Source: an uncultured Eubacteriales bacterium
GTDB lineage: Bacteria > Bacillota > Clostridia > Oscillospirales > CAG-382
Direction of reading: 5' to 3'
Assembly (NCBI GenBank): GCA_934502885.1
Contig: CAKSUT010000001.1
Location: 302,568 to 366,567 of the forward strand
DNA length: 64,000 nucleotides
The position numbers and the translations under genes were made by a program. This document shows positions 15,610 to 26,201 of this stretch, one piece after another (the stretch's first letter is position 1; the number at the start of each line of letters is the position of its first letter). Below the pieces are notes generated by a model, which made no database searches, was not told where the DNA came from, and saw nothing but the letters and a program-made list of their open reading frames with translations.

Positions 15610-18588
15610 TTGGCGGAAACAAAAAAGAAAAACACACGTAAAACAAGCACGGCGAAGCAGAGCGCGGAGCAGAAAGGCACTCATTCCCGAAAGGAGGAGG
15701 AAGCTGTAGGTCAGCTCAACTTTTTCCTGCGTGAGAAGAAGCCGTATAACGAGAACTCCGTATACAATCTTCTCATGCCCTACGTCTGCTTTTTCGGAGC
15801 GGTGCTCTCTCTTCTTGCGTTCATTTTTCCCGATTCGATGAACATACTCGGCAAGGCCGCAAGGCTTCTCGAGGGACTTGCCGGCCGCGGTGCATGGGTA
15901 CTGCCGCTTTACCTTGCGATACAGAGCTTTCTCTGGAAGATAGATGCTCCGAAAGGACACGTAAAGGTCAAGGCTTCATGCGCGTTTTTCTTTGCGGTAT
16001 TTCTCGGCGCGATTCTCCATATGTTCGTTATGGACGACCTTGACGCCGCATATGAGGCAAGCGGCAAGGTAAAAAACATCGTTGCGTGGCTCTACGATAA
16101 CGGAAAAGAATTAACCGGAGGCGGCATTCTCGGCGGCGGACTCTGCTCTCTGCTTTACGGCATAGGCGGCAAAATCTGCGCCGGACTCGTTTCGTCGGTG
16201 GGAGCTGTGATATTCGGTCTTTTCCTTTTCGGCTGGACGATAAACGACGTGCTTTCATACTCCAAGCTCCGCGCAAAAGAGCTTTACTACGACGCCGCGG
16301 AGCTTCACCGTCAGCGCAAGGAGCAGAGCCGAATGGAGCTTGAAAACCGCCGTCTTGCGCGTGAAGAAGAGGAAGCGCAGAGCGCGAGAAAGAAAATAAG
16401 CGTTGACACCCCTCTTGACGGCGACACGGCGGAAATAAATGCAGTAACGGAAAACTGTGCGGAAAAGACGTCTGACGCAAAGAAGAAGTCCGCTAATTAT
16501 CCGCTTGACATACCGATAGACGTTGACAGCGGCATTTCGATAAGAGCCGACAGTACCCTCACCGACAGTCACATAACGTCAATTGCCGCAGGTACAGGGA
16601 CTGCAATCGCCGCAGAAGCCGTCGCAGATGCCGGTCAGCCGCTCAAGATAGAGCCGTGCGGAGAAATACCGTCTGTCGGTGAGGGCTCGGATTCAGTACC
16701 CTTCCCCGACGACGGAGAGGACGACGAGGGTCTCGGCACATACACAGATGCGCATACCTTTGAAGAGGCGCACGCCGCAAAGCACGCCGACACTCCCAAA
16801 GTCTCTGACGGAGAGAGTGACACGGAAAGACCGCCCTTTGATATTGACAGCGAATCTGCGGACAATTCGGACGGCACGGTTTCGTTCGAGAACATTTTCA
16901 CCGACGGCGCAACGATAGCCGGAGCAGGCACTGCCGTAGATTCCTCGGCAATCGTCACGGGAGCGGAAAACGCAGAGGTGAGAGACTATTCAGCCGCCGA
17001 AGAGGGCGGACTTGAAGATGAAGTGATAGACGCCGGAGTCGAGAATATAACCGTCGGTGAGAAACCAAAGCCGAGCTACTCTTTCCCTCCTATATCTCTT
17101 CTCGAAGAAGACCCGAACCCGGCGACATTCGAGATAAACGACGAGCTGAGAGGTACATCGGTAAAACTTGTGGAAACCCTTGCAAGCTTCGGCGTGCGGA
17201 CGAAAATCATGAATATCTGCTGCGGTCCTGCGGTAACAAGATACGAGCTTAAGCCCGACGTCGGCGTAAAGGTGCGTGCGATACAGAACCTTGCGGACGA
17301 TATCGCGCTTCATCTTTCGGCGTCGAGCGTAAGAATAGAGGCGCCGATTCCCGGCAAGGACGCCGTAGGTATCGAGATTCCGAACAAAACGAGAGCGACG
17401 GTCTACATAAGAGACCTCATTGAAAACCCGGCGTTTGCGGAGCTTAAGAGCCGTGTCTCTATGTGTCTCGGCATGGACGTTGCCGGAAGCCCCATGTACA
17501 TGGACATGGCGAAAATGCCGCATCTTCTTATCGCCGGCGCCACCGGTATGGGTAAGTCGGTGTGCATAAACTCATTCATCGTAAGTCTTCTCTACAAGGC
17601 GACGCCGGAAGAAGTAAAGCTCATACTCATCGACCCTAAAAAGGTTGAATTCGGTATGTACAACGGTATTCCGCACCTTCTCGTCCCCGTTGTGAGCGAA
17701 CCGAAAAAGGCGGCAGGCTCTCTTGCGTGGGCGGTAAACGAAATGGAACGCCGCTTTACGCTCATCGAAGCGGTCGGCGCAAGAGAAATAAAGACCTACA
17801 ACAAGCTCACCGCAAACGACCCGAACAAGGAATTTCTGCCGCAGATAGTGATAATTATCGACGAGCTTGCCGACCTCATGATGACGGCGAAGGATGACGT
17901 TGAAAGCTCAATCTGCCGTCTTGCGCAGAAGGCGCGCGCCGCCGGAATGCACCTTATCATAGGTACGCAGAGACCGTCGGTCGATGTCATCACGGGTCTT
18001 ATCAAGGCAAACGTCCCCTCGAGAATTGCATTTACTGTCGCATCACAGGTTGACTCACGCACCATTATAGACATTGCAGGTGCGGAACGCCTTATGGGAC
18101 GAGGCGATATGCTCTACGCTCCCGTCGGCTGTATGAAGCCGATGCGTGTGCAGGGTTCTTGGGTATCGGAGAGCGAGGTTGAAGCGATAGTCGAATACCT
18201 CAAGGGTACAGGCGAGGCGGAATACGATGCAGACATAATCGAAAGCATTGAGAAAGAAGCTCTTCACTGCGGCGAAAAGAAGAAAGGCAGAGGCGGTCAG
18301 TCTCAGGACAGCGACGAGGGATTTTCGAGCAGCTCACGTGAGGACATTTTGGCAAGCGACGAGATGATTTTCCCGGCAATAGAGCTTGGTCTCGAGAGCG
18401 GACAGCTTTCAACCTCCCTTCTTCAGCGCAGGCTGTCTCTCGGCTACGCAAGGGCGGCGAGAATACTCGACAAGCTCACCGATCTCGGCTTTGTGAGTCC
18501 CTTCGAGGGTTCAAAACCCCGTCACATGACAATAAGCGCAAACGAATACATGGACATAAAGACAAAGTTTGAAGAAGAAAGGCAGTGA
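15610..18588 (+). CDS. ftsK: DNA translocase FtsK/SpoIIIE
   Basis: 992 residues from a TTG at 15610, selected because GGGAGGA lies 7 bases upstream and no ATG fits. Residues 40-220 hold about four membrane helices. A long acidic, low-complexity linker (about 220-490) follows, then the RecA-type motor with Walker A GATGMGKSV (about 642-650) and Walker B IIIDELADLMM (about 747). A C-terminal winged-helix gamma domain (STSLLQRRLSLGYARAARILDKL) reads polar KOPS/SRS motifs. It pumps chromosomal DNA through the division or sporulation septum. In Clostridia one protein usually covers both the FtsK and SpoIIIE roles. The next gene starts 9 bases after the stop. Confidence 0.95.
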   Translation: MAETKKKNTRKTSTAKQSAEQKGTHSRKEEEAVGQLNFFLREKKPYNENSVYNLLMPYVCFFGAVLSLLAFIFPDSMNILGKAARLLEGLAGRGAWVLPLYLAIQSFLWKIDAPKGHVKVKASCAFFFAVFLGAILHMFVMDDLDAAYEASGKVKNIVAWLYDNGKELTGGGILGGGLCSLLYGIGGKICAGLVSSVGAVIFGLFLFGWTINDVLSYSKLRAKELYYDAAELHRQRKEQSRMELENRRLAREEEEAQSARKKISVDTPLDGDTAEINAVTENCAEKTSDAKKKSANYPLDIPIDVDSGISIRADSTLTDSHITSIAAGTGTAIAAEAVADAGQPLKIEPCGEIPSVGEGSDSVPFPDDGEDDEGLGTYTDAHTFEEAHAAKHADTPKVSDGESDTERPPFDIDSESADNSDGTVSFENIFTDGATIAGAGTAVDSSAIVTGAENAEVRDYSAAEEGGLEDEVIDAGVENITVGEKPKPSYSFPPISLLEEDPNPATFEINDELRGTSVKLVETLASFGVRTKIMNICCGPAVTRYELKPDVGVKVRAIQNLADDIALHLSASSVRIEAPIPGKDAVGIEIPNKTRATVYIRDLIENPAFAELKSRVSMCLGMDVAGSPMYMDMAKMPHLLIAGATGMGKSVCINSFIVSLLYKATPEEVKLILIDPKKVEFGMYNGIPHLLVPVVSEPKKAAGSLAWAVNEMERRFTLIEAVGAREIKTYNKLTANDPNKEFLPQIVIIIDELADLMMTAKDDVESSICRLAQKARAAGMHLIIGTQRPSVDVITGLIKANVPSRIAFTVASQVDSRTIIDIAGAERLMGRGDMLYAPVGCMKPMRVQGSWVSESEVEAIVEYLKGTGEAEYDADIIESIEKEALHCGEKKKGRGGQSQDSDEGFSSSSREDILASDEMIFPAIELGLESGQLSTSLLQRRLSLGYARAARILDKLTDLGFVSPFEGSKPRHMTISANEYMDIKTKFEEERQ

Positions 18589-18597
18589 TCCGAAGTT

Positions 18598-19515
18598 TTG
18601 GCAAAGTCGGACACACAGGCAAGGAAGCGTACTCCGATTAAGAGTCCTCTTCGTGTCGTGCTTGCGGCGCTTCTTGCGGCACTTCTCATCTTTCTCGGCG
18701 CAAAGGAGAAAGCGGTCACTCGCTTTACCGACGGTTTTTACCGCTACCTTGCCACCGGCGACTTCTCTGCGTGGAACATTCCGGACGGCGAACTTTCGGT
18801 GTGCTTTATCGACGTCGGACAGGCGAAAGCGATACTGATAAGGTCTCCCGGCGGCAAGGATATGCTTATTGACACAGGGTCGGAGGACTCGGTGCCGCAG
18901 CTGTTAAAATACCTCGAGGATTCGGATGTCGGAAAGCTTGATGTTCTTGCGGTAACGCATCCTCACGAGGATCACATCGGCGGAATGAATGCGGTTCTCG
19001 CAGAATACCCTGCCGGGAAGGTATACGTTTCCGAGACAGAGGGTATCGCTTTTCCGGAGGGAACAGACGTCAAAGTGCCGTCGGACGGCAACATGATAAT
19101 GCTCGGCGGCTGTACGGTTACGTTCATTGTCCCCGACACGACCTCCGACGATATAAACGACAGAAGCCTTGTGATAAAGCTTGAGTACGGCGATTTTTCC
19201 GCTCTCTTTACGGGCGATATCGAAAAGAAAACCGAGAATCTCATCATTGACGGCGGATACGGCATCGACATTGATCTTCTTGACGTTGCGCACCACGGTT
19301 CGGACACCTCGTCAACCGACGCCTTTCTCGAAGCCGCAACTCCCTCTCTTGCCGTCATCTCGTGCGGAACGGACAACGCTTTCGGTCATCCGTCGCCGTA
19401 TGCCGTGGAACGGTTTGAGAGCAGAAGCATTCCGATTTACCGCACCGACCTTGACGGAAGCGTCATAGTTTCGTACTCAAAAAAGGAAGGTATGTCGGTT
19501 AAATCCTCAAAGTAA
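18598..19515 (+). CDS. ComEC/Rec2-related metallo-beta-lactamase protein
   Basis: 305 residues, probably starting at TTG 18598 because no ATG occurs before the conserved domain. One N-terminal membrane helix (about 18-37) is followed by an extracytoplasmic metallo-beta-lactamase domain: LSVCFIDVGQAKAILI, THPHEDHIGGM (HxHxDH metal motif), ALFTGDI, DVAHHGSDTS, CGTDNAFGHPSP. This is the stand-alone form of the ComEC C-terminal nuclease-like domain, lacking the competence channel. Possible roles are nuclease or phosphodiesterase activity outside the membrane. Tight spacing (9 bases) suggests co-transcription with ftsK. Confidence 0.85.
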   Translation: MAKSDTQARKRTPIKSPLRVVLAALLAALLIFLGAKEKAVTRFTDGFYRYLATGDFSAWNIPDGELSVCFIDVGQAKAILIRSPGGKDMLIDTGSEDSVPQLLKYLEDSDVGKLDVLAVTHPHEDHIGGMNAVLAEYPAGKVYVSETEGIAFPEGTDVKVPSDGNMIMLGGCTVTFIVPDTTSDDINDRSLVIKLEYGDFSALFTGDIEKKTENLIIDGGYGIDIDLLDVAHHGSDTSSTDAFLEAATPSLAVISCGTDNAFGHPSPYAVERFESRSIPIYRTDLDGSVIVSYSKKEGMSVKSSK

Positions 19516-19521
19516 TTTTTT

Positions 19522-19557
19522 CACCGTGAACGTCTGTGTTTGCGGTGTTTTTTTGTG
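19522..19557 (+). terminator. Probable terminator after the ftsK-MBL operon
   Basis: A short CACCG/CGGTG stem (19522-19526 with 19543-19547) is followed by TTTTTTTG. Confidence 0.5.
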
Positions 19558-19610
19558 CAATTCAAATATTCACGCCATATCAAAATCAACGCATAATTCA
19601 TAAAATATCC

Positions 19611-19639
19611 TTGACTTTACATAAATAATGTGATATAAT
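19611..19639 (+). promoter_or_regulatory. Sigma-A promoter of gyrA
   Basis: TTGACT (19611-19616), 17-base spacer, TATAAT (19634-19639), about 85 bases before the start codon. Confidence 0.85.
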
Positions 19640-19724
19640 ATTAAATGTAGGATTTTTACATCCAAGTACTTCCGCAACGGCTTGCGAAAGCAATATCCGT
19701 ACCGGACAAAAGGAGAATATTTTA

Positions 19725-22340
19725 ATGGACGATAACAAGAGAGACGGCGAAGAATTGACGAACGGTAACGAAGAAAACGCCGAAGAGCTTTACGACAAGG
19801 AAGCCGAGGACGCCGATGCGGTTCAGTATCTTCACGGAAACATCGAAAATGTCGAGATAGGCAAGGAAGTCAGAAGCGCCTTTATCGAATACGCGATGTC
19901 CGTCATCATAGACCGTGCTCTTCCCGATGTCAGAGACGGATTGAAACCGGTTCACAGACGTATCCTTTACGCCATGAACGAGGACGGACTTACATACAAC
20001 AAGGCTTACCACAAGTCGGCGGCGACGGTAGGTAACGTTCTGGGACGCTATCATCCGCACGGAGACTCTGCGGTTTACGACGCCATGGTTCGTCTTGCGC
20101 AGGACTTCTCTATGCGCTATCCGCTTATAGACGGTCACGGTAACTTCGGTAACGTTGACGGCGACCCTGCCGCTGCTTACCGTTACACCGAGGCGAGAAT
20201 GTCAAAGATTGCCGACGAAATGGTAGACGGTCTCGACAAGAACGTCGTTGACTTCATGCCCAACTTCGACAACAAGAGAAAAGAGCCGACGGTGCTTCCG
20301 TCTAAGTTCCCGAACCTTCTTGTCAACGGTTCCGTAGGTATTGCCGTAGGTATGGCGACGAATATTCCGCCGCACAACCTCGGCGAGGTAATCGACGGTG
20401 CCGTATATCTTCTCGACAATCCCGACTGCACGATAAGCGACCTTATGAATTTCATCAAGGGTCCGGACTTCCCGACAAAGGCAACCATTCACGGCACCTC
20501 CGGAATATACGAGGCTTACTCCACGGGAAGAGGACGTATTCTCGTAAGGTCCAAAGCGGAAATCGTCGAGAAAAAGGGCAAGACGAGCATTCACGTCACA
20601 GAAATACCGTATCAGGTCAACAAATCTAAGCTCGTTTCCGACATTGCCGACCTTGTGCGTGACAAGCGTGTCGAGGGTATCACCGACATTCGAGACGAGT
20701 CCGACCGTCATCACGGTATGCGTATCGTTATCGACGTTCGCCGTGACGCAAATGCGCAGGTAATTCTCAATCAGCTTTACAAATACACGCAGCTTCAGGA
20801 CACCTTTGCGGCAAATATGCTCGCACTTGTTGGCGGAGAGCCGAAGGTTCTCAACCTCAAGGAAATGCTTCACTACTATCTTCTTCATCAGATGGACGTT
20901 CTTTGCAGACGTTTGCGCTTCGACCTCGAAAAGGCGGAAAGACGCGCACACATCGTTGAAGGTCTCAAGCTTGCGATAGACAACATCGACGAAGTAATTA
21001 AGATAATCAGAGCTTCCAAAACCATTCCCGACGCAAGAGACGCCCTCATTGCGCGCTTTGCGTTCACCGACATACAGGCGCAGGAAATCGTTGCAATGCC
21101 TCTCGGACGTCTGTCAGGTCTTGAAATAGACAAGCTTCTCGAAGAGCTTGCTTCTCTCATTGAGAAGATCAAGGAGATAAAGGAAACGCTTGCGGACGAA
21201 GTGAAGCTCAACTCGATAATCAAGAACGACCTTGAAGAAATAAAGCGCCGCTTCGGCGACGAAAGACGCACTGCAATAGAAGCGGCGGCAGACGATATTG
21301 TCCTTGAGGATCTCATAGACCGCCATGAATGCGTTGTCACAATAAGCCACGCCGGCTACATCAAGAGACTCCCTGCCGACACCTACTCCGCACAGAAGAG
21401 AGGCGGCAAGGGCATCATAGGTATGCAGACCAAGGAGGAGGATTTTGTCGAGGATGTTCTCGTCTCCAACAGCCACAACTATATCATGATGTTCACGAAC
21501 CTCGGCAAAGTGTTCGTAAAGAAGTGCTACGAAATTCCCGAGGCAGGCAGAACATCAAAGGGTACGAACCTCGTCAACATTCTCGGCATAGAAAACGGTG
21601 AAAAGGTCACTGCGGCTATCTCTCTCGAGAACTTCGACAGCGGCGAATATCTCACCATGGTCACGAAGAACGGCGTAATCAAGCGCACGGGCGTTGACCA
21701 GTACAGGAACTTCCGCAAAGCCGGACTCATTGCCATAAACCTCGATGAGGGCGACGAGCTTCTCTACGTTCTCCGCACCGGAGGCGACAGCGACATTCTC
21801 GTTGCGACAAGAAATGCCCTTGCGGCACGCTTCAGCGAACTCGGCGCACGTTCTCTCGGCAGAACGGCAAGAGGAGTCAAGGCAATAGACCTTGCGGACG
21901 GCGACCGTGTCGTAGGTGCTGTCGCAATTGCGAAGGACGACACGAGAAAGATTATCACAATCACCGAAAACGGCTTCGGCAAGCGTACCGATCCCGAGGA
22001 ATTTCCGCGCCACAACCGAGGCGGCAAGGGCGTCATCTGTCACAAGCTTGCGGACAAGACCGGTGCTCTCGTCGGAATATCCGCTGTTAACGACGACGAC
22101 GATATCATGCTCATAACCGATTTCGGCACGATAATAAGAACACGTGTATCCGAAATACCCGTATACAACAGCAGAAGCACAAGCGGCGTTATCGTGATGC
22201 GTCTCGATAACGATACCAAGATTTCCGGCTTTGCAACGCTCGCCGCCGACGACAAGTCCGAGGAGGGTGCGGAAGCGGACGGAAACACAGAAGCCGCAGA
22301 CACAATAAACTCCGAAACGGGCGGAAACAACGGAAAATAA
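19725..22340 (+). CDS. gyrA: DNA gyrase subunit A
   Basis: 871 residues. The catalytic Tyr is residue 154 ([10 protein letters not shown]). The quinolone-resistance region reads [17 protein letters not shown], with Ser115 and Asp119 at the positions of E. coli Ser83 and Asp87, so no classic resistance change is visible. The GyrA-box QKRGGKG (about 557-563) identifies gyrase rather than topoisomerase IV; six beta-pinwheel blades follow. The N-terminal 40 residues are an acidic extension and the C-terminus ends in an acidic/Asn tail. gyrB is not adjacent, unlike the dnaA-proximal arrangement of many Bacillota. GyrA with GyrB introduces negative supercoils. AAAGGAG supports the start. Confidence 0.97.
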   Translation: MDDNKRDGEELTNGNEENAEELYDKEAEDADAVQYLHGNIENVEIGKEVRSAFIEYAMSVIIDRALPDVRDGLKPVHRRILYAMNEDGLTYNKAYHKSAATVGNVLGRYHPHGDSAVYDAMVRLAQDFSMRYPLIDGHGNFGNVDGDPAAAYRYTEARMSKIADEMVDGLDKNVVDFMPNFDNKRKEPTVLPSKFPNLLVNGSVGIAVGMATNIPPHNLGEVIDGAVYLLDNPDCTISDLMNFIKGPDFPTKATIHGTSGIYEAYSTGRGRILVRSKAEIVEKKGKTSIHVTEIPYQVNKSKLVSDIADLVRDKRVEGITDIRDESDRHHGMRIVIDVRRDANAQVILNQLYKYTQLQDTFAANMLALVGGEPKVLNLKEMLHYYLLHQMDVLCRRLRFDLEKAERRAHIVEGLKLAIDNIDEVIKIIRASKTIPDARDALIARFAFTDIQAQEIVAMPLGRLSGLEIDKLLEELASLIEKIKEIKETLADEVKLNSIIKNDLEEIKRRFGDERRTAIEAAADDIVLEDLIDRHECVVTISHAGYIKRLPADTYSAQKRGGKGIIGMQTKEEDFVEDVLVSNSHNYIMMFTNLGKVFVKKCYEIPEAGRTSKGTNLVNILGIENGEKVTAAISLENFDSGEYLTMVTKNGVIKRTGVDQYRNFRKAGLIAINLDEGDELLYVLRTGGDSDILVATRNALAARFSELGARSLGRTARGVKAIDLADGDRVVGAVAIAKDDTRKIITITENGFGKRTDPEEFPRHNRGGKGVICHKLADKTGALVGISAVNDDDDIMLITDFGTIIRTRVSEIPVYNSRSTSGVIVMRLDNDTKISGFATLAADDKSEEGAEADGNTEAADTINSETGGNNGK

Positions 22341-22475
22341 CAACAGCGAAGAATAAAATCCGAGGATGTCCCGAAATCATGCTGATGGCTGTATCTCGGG
22401 GCATTCGTCGTTCGCACAAAGAACCGTCGCACGGCGAACTGTTCAAATAAAGGTGAAAGGCAAGTTAAGGCAACT

Positions 22476-23009
22476 ATGAAAATTTACTCCTACAACTACA
22501 ACAAAACACATACGCGTGTTGACACCGACAACTGTATCTGCGATGCCGTCACGAAATACACCTTGCAGACAAGGGGACATATTCCCGGTAAGCTTTTCGT
22601 AAAGCGCACCTCTCTCGGAAAGCCGTTTGTCGAGGGTGAAAGAGACATTCATATAAGCGTAACCCACGCCTCCTCCCTCATGCTCGTTGCGGTGGACGAC
22701 ATCGAAATAGGCATCGACTGCGAAGAAAGCGTTCGCCGTGTCAGAGACGCAAAAGCACTTGCGGCACGATTCTTTACTCCGAGTGAGCGAGAACTCCTTG
22801 ACAAATGCGGTGACGACAAAACAAACGAGACTTTCTTGAAAATTTGGGTGGCGAAAGAAGCTCTCGTGAAGCTGAGCGGCGAGGGCATGGCGGCAATAAC
22901 AAGAACCGACTCCGTAAACCTGCCGCAGAACGTCGAAAAAAAAGAGCTTGCCGACTATCCCGGATATACCGTCGTTACGGTGAGAAAAACGCCGGAGGAA
23001 AGCGAGTAA
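22476..23009 (+). CDS. 4'-phosphopantetheinyl transferase, Sfp type
   Basis: 177 residues, shorter than Sfp (about 224). Conserved motifs are ISVTHASSLMLVAV, the Mg-binding DIEIGIDCEE, FFTPSERELL and FLKIWVAKEALVKLSGEG. It transfers phosphopantetheine from CoA to a carrier-protein serine. No acyl- or peptidyl-carrier synthase is present in the window, so it may serve the fatty-acid acyl carrier protein or a pathway elsewhere. It ends 13 bases before the etf fusion start and probably shares its message. The 135-base gap before it has one imperfect stem (about 22364-22405) and no obvious promoter. Confidence 0.85.
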   Translation: MKIYSYNYNKTHTRVDTDNCICDAVTKYTLQTRGHIPGKLFVKRTSLGKPFVEGERDIHISVTHASSLMLVAVDDIEIGIDCEESVRRVRDAKALAARFFTPSERELLDKCGDDKTNETFLKIWVAKEALVKLSGEGMAAITRTDSVNLPQNVEKKELADYPGYTVVTVRKTPEESE

Positions 23010-23022
23010 CGGAGTGTGTACA

Positions 23023-24441
23023 ATGCGAAAGCTCAACATTGCCGTCTGCGTAAAGCAGACAGTTGACAAAGAGATAAACCCATTTGATGCGTGTGCGCTA
23101 GAAGAAGCTCTTCGTCTCGAAAATGCCGACGTAACCGTACTCTGCATGGGACCGCAAAGCGCCGAAGAGATGCTTTTGCGCATATCCCGTCTCGGAGTTC
23201 ACCGTTGCATACTGTTAACCGACCCCGTTCTTGCCGGTTCCGACACTCTCGTCACGGCGTATGCTCTTTCGTGCGTGATAAAAAGTCTCTCCCCTGCTCC
23301 CGATCTTGTTTTCTGCGGTCGTCAGAGCGTTGACGGAGACACGGCACAGGTAGGACCGGAGCTTTCGGTTGCTCTCGGTTATTCGCTTATCACGAATGTA
23401 ATGAAGCTCGGGGTGTCTGACGCCGTGGACAAACTCATCTGCACGACGCGTTTCGGCGAAGAATCGGCGGCTCTCCCTGCCGTTGCAACGATAGAACGCA
23501 TAAACACGCTTCGTTTCCCGAAACTCGGTTCAAAAAGTGTCGGCGTCGAAAAAATAACGGCCGCAGATATAGGCGCGGATCCTAAAAGATGCGGACTCGC
23601 CGCCTCTCCGACGAAGGTACTCAAGACCTTTGAGTCATCCCTCGGCAAGAGAAAGTGCCGTTTTGTGACTCTTGCGGAGCTTGGCAATATCATGCGTACC
23701 GAAGCAGAAAGAGAGCGCACAGACGCCGCAAGCGTGCCGACTGACGGCAAAAAGCTCCCTCTCGTGTGGTGCGTGGGCGAAAAGCCGCTCGAAAAAGCAC
23801 ATACGGTTGCGGACAACATACGCATAATCGACGAAAACCTCTCCCCTTTTGATATTGCGAAGCTTTCAGAAGAGGAAAAACCCTCTGTAATTCTCTGGAG
23901 CAGTGATTTTCTCGGGCGCAGAAACGCTCCGCAGGCGGCTTACCTTCTCTCGACAGGTCTTTGCGCAGACTGCACGTCTCTCGAAACCGACGGCGAAAAG
24001 CTCTTTATGTACCGTCCGGCGTTCTCCGGAAGCATTATAGCAAAGATAGAATGCCGCACTCTGCCGCAAATGGCGACGGTAAGAAGTACCGAAGAGACGG
24101 AAGAGAGCATTATGATAGGCGTAGGTGTCGGTGCGGCGGAGGTAATCGGAGAACTTAGGGAATATGCCGAAACTCACGGCTGCGGCTTCGGTGCGTCAAG
24201 AGCAGCAGTCGATAAACTCGCACTTCCCTACGAATACCAGATAGGACTCACCGGAAGGAGCGTTTGTCCGAAGGTGTATCTTGCCGTCGGAATATCGGGT
24301 GCCGTTCAGCACACCTGTGCGGTTGACCGTGCAGGGTGTATAATTGCCGTGAACACCGACAAAAACGCGCGCATCTTCGACTACGCCGACTACGGCATAA
24401 TTGCAAACGCAAAGGAACTGTTGTCGTCACTTCCGATGTAA
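23023..24441 (+). CDS. Fused electron-transfer flavoprotein, beta-alpha order
   Basis: 472 residues from the ATG at 23023 (GGAG eight bases upstream). Residues about 1-215 are EtfB-like (IAVCVKQTVDKEINPFDACALEEAL, CGRQSVDGDTAQVGP). About 245-472 are EtfA-like, ending in the FAD-domain signature with VCPKVYLAVGISGAVQH and CIIAVNTDKNARIFDYADYGI. Usually two genes encode EtfB and EtfA; here one polypeptide carries both. The linker (about 215-250) is short and charged. No acyl-CoA dehydrogenase, ferredoxin or lactate dehydrogenase is adjacent, so the electron donor and any electron-bifurcating role are open. Confidence 0.85.
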   Translation: MRKLNIAVCVKQTVDKEINPFDACALEEALRLENADVTVLCMGPQSAEEMLLRISRLGVHRCILLTDPVLAGSDTLVTAYALSCVIKSLSPAPDLVFCGRQSVDGDTAQVGPELSVALGYSLITNVMKLGVSDAVDKLICTTRFGEESAALPAVATIERINTLRFPKLGSKSVGVEKITAADIGADPKRCGLAASPTKVLKTFESSLGKRKCRFVTLAELGNIMRTEAERERTDAASVPTDGKKLPLVWCVGEKPLEKAHTVADNIRIIDENLSPFDIAKLSEEEKPSVILWSSDFLGRRNAPQAAYLLSTGLCADCTSLETDGEKLFMYRPAFSGSIIAKIECRTLPQMATVRSTEETEESIMIGVGVGAAEVIGELREYAETHGCGFGASRAAVDKLALPYEYQIGLTGRSVCPKVYLAVGISGAVQHTCAVDRAGCIIAVNTDKNARIFDYADYGIIANAKELLSSLPM

Positions 24442-24513
24442 CCGCCGAAAGGCTTTACATATATAATGCGTATAACGCACAAAAAGCATTACACCAAGAA
24501 AGGAACAAGACCT

Positions 24514-26190
24514 ATGTTTAAATCAGACATTGAGATCGCCCAGGAGGCAAAGGCACTTCCCATAACCGAGGTTGCAAAAAAAGCCGGCATCGGCGAAGAA
24601 TACCTTGAGCAGTACGGAAAATACAAGGCGAAGGTAGATTTCAATCTTCTAAACGAGAACAAAAACGCCGACGGCAAGCTCATTCTCGTGACTGCGATAA
24701 CTCCGACGCCTGCCGGCGAGGGCAAGACAACCACCACGATAGGTCTTGCGGACGGACTTCGCAAGATAGGCAAAAACTCCGTTGTCGCACTCCGTGAACC
24801 GTCTCTCGGACCGGTATTCGGCATAAAAGGCGGTGCGGCCGGCGGCGGATATGCGCAGGTTATCCCCATGGAGGACATCAACCTCCACTTCACAGGCGAT
24901 TTTCACGCAATAGGTGCGGCAAACAATCTTCTTGCGGCAATGCTTGACAATCACATACACCAGGGCAACGCACTCGGTATAGACACGAGAAAGATAACGT
25001 GGAAGAGATGCGTTGACATGAACGACCGACAGCTTCGCAACATAGTTGACGGTCTCGGCGGCAAAGTAAACGGCGTTCCGCGCGAGGACGGCTTCGACAT
25101 AACGGTGGCGTCCGAAATAATGGCTGTGTTCTGCCTTGCGTCCTCGATTTCCGACTTAAAGGAAAGACTTGCGAAAATAATCGTGGGCTACACCTACGAC
25201 GACAAACCCGTGACGGCAGGAGATCTCAAGGCTCAGGGCGCTATGGCGGCTCTTCTCAAGGACGCTCTCAAGCCGAATCTCGTGCAGACTCTCGAGGGTA
25301 CTCCGGCGTTCGTACACGGCGGACCATTCGCAAACATCGCTCACGGCTGCAACTCGATTATTGCGACGCGCATGGCAATGAAGCTCGGCGACTACGCAGT
25401 TACCGAGGCAGGCTTCGGCGCGGATCTCGGCGCGGAAAAGTTTCTCGACATAAAATGCCGCTTCGCCGGACTCAAGCCGTCGGCAGTTGTTGTGGTCGCC
25501 ACGGTAAGAGCGCTCAAAATGCACGGCGGCAAGGCAAAAACCGAACTCGGAACAGAGGATCTTGCAGCTCTTGAAAAGGGACTTCCCAATCTTCTCAGAC
25601 ACGTTTCAAACATTTCCGATGTATATCATCTTCCCTGCGTGGTTGCGATAAACCGCTTTCCAACAGACACAGAGGCTGAACTTAAGCTTGTTGAGGACAA
25701 GTGCCGTGAGCTCGGCGTAAATGCGGTTCTTTCCGAGGTTTGGGGCAAAGGCGGAGACGGCGGCAGGGCTCTTGCGGAAGAAGTCGTAAAGCTTTGCGAT
25801 CTCGGTCGTGAAAACGATTTCACAATGAGCTACACCGACGAATGCTCTATCGAAGAGAAGATTGAAGCGATAGTCAAGAAGGTATACAAAGGAAGCGGCG
25901 TTGCGTTTACTCCGAATGCGAAAAAGCAGATAGCACGCCTTGCGGAACTCGGTTTCTCGTCGATGCCCGTCTGCATGGCAAAGACGCAATACTCCTTCTC
26001 CGACGATCCGACAAAGCTCGGTGCGCCCGACGGCTTCACGGTAACGGTTAGGAACGTTAAGGTTTCTGCCGGTGCCGGATTTATCGTTGCTCTGACAGGC
26101 GACATTATGACAATGCCCGGACTTCCCAAGGCTCCGGCTGCGGAAAGAATCGACGTTGACGAACACGGCAAAATCAGCGGTTTGTTCTGA
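24514..26190 (+). CDS. fhs: Formate-tetrahydrofolate ligase
   Basis: 558 residues from the ATG at 24514 (AAAGGA upstream), matching the usual 556; the longer frame to 24466 is not needed. The nucleotide loop [16 protein letters not shown] lies near residue 64 and signature [22 protein letters not shown] follows. It makes 10-formyl-THF from formate, THF and ATP, supplying one-carbon units for purines or running the methyl branch of the Wood-Ljungdahl route. No folD or mthfs gene lies nearby. It is followed 11 bases later by trmB, probably co-transcribed. Confidence 0.97.
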   Translation: MFKSDIEIAQEAKALPITEVAKKAGIGEEYLEQYGKYKAKVDFNLLNENKNADGKLILVTAITPTPAGEGKTTTTIGLADGLRKIGKNSVVALREPSLGPVFGIKGGAAGGGYAQVIPMEDINLHFTGDFHAIGAANNLLAAMLDNHIHQGNALGIDTRKITWKRCVDMNDRQLRNIVDGLGGKVNGVPREDGFDITVASEIMAVFCLASSISDLKERLAKIIVGYTYDDKPVTAGDLKAQGAMAALLKDALKPNLVQTLEGTPAFVHGGPFANIAHGCNSIIATRMAMKLGDYAVTEAGFGADLGAEKFLDIKCRFAGLKPSAVVVVATVRALKMHGGKAKTELGTEDLAALEKGLPNLLRHVSNISDVYHLPCVVAINRFPTDTEAELKLVEDKCRELGVNAVLSEVWGKGGDGGRALAEEVVKLCDLGRENDFTMSYTDECSIEEKIEAIVKKVYKGSGVAFTPNAKKQIARLAELGFSSMPVCMAKTQYSFSDDPTKLGAPDGFTVTVRNVKVSAGAGFIVALTGDIMTMPGLPKAPAAERIDVDEHGKISGLF

Positions 26191-26201
26191 GAGGTAATTT
26201 T

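Noticed and set aside
19725..22340. Topoisomerase IV subunit ParC
   Set aside because: An intact GyrA-box (QKRGGKG) and six-blade pinwheel identify gyrase A.
22364..22405. Terminator between gyrA and the phosphopantetheinyl transferase gene
   Set aside because: The stem is imperfect with a long loop and no T run; kept only as a remark.
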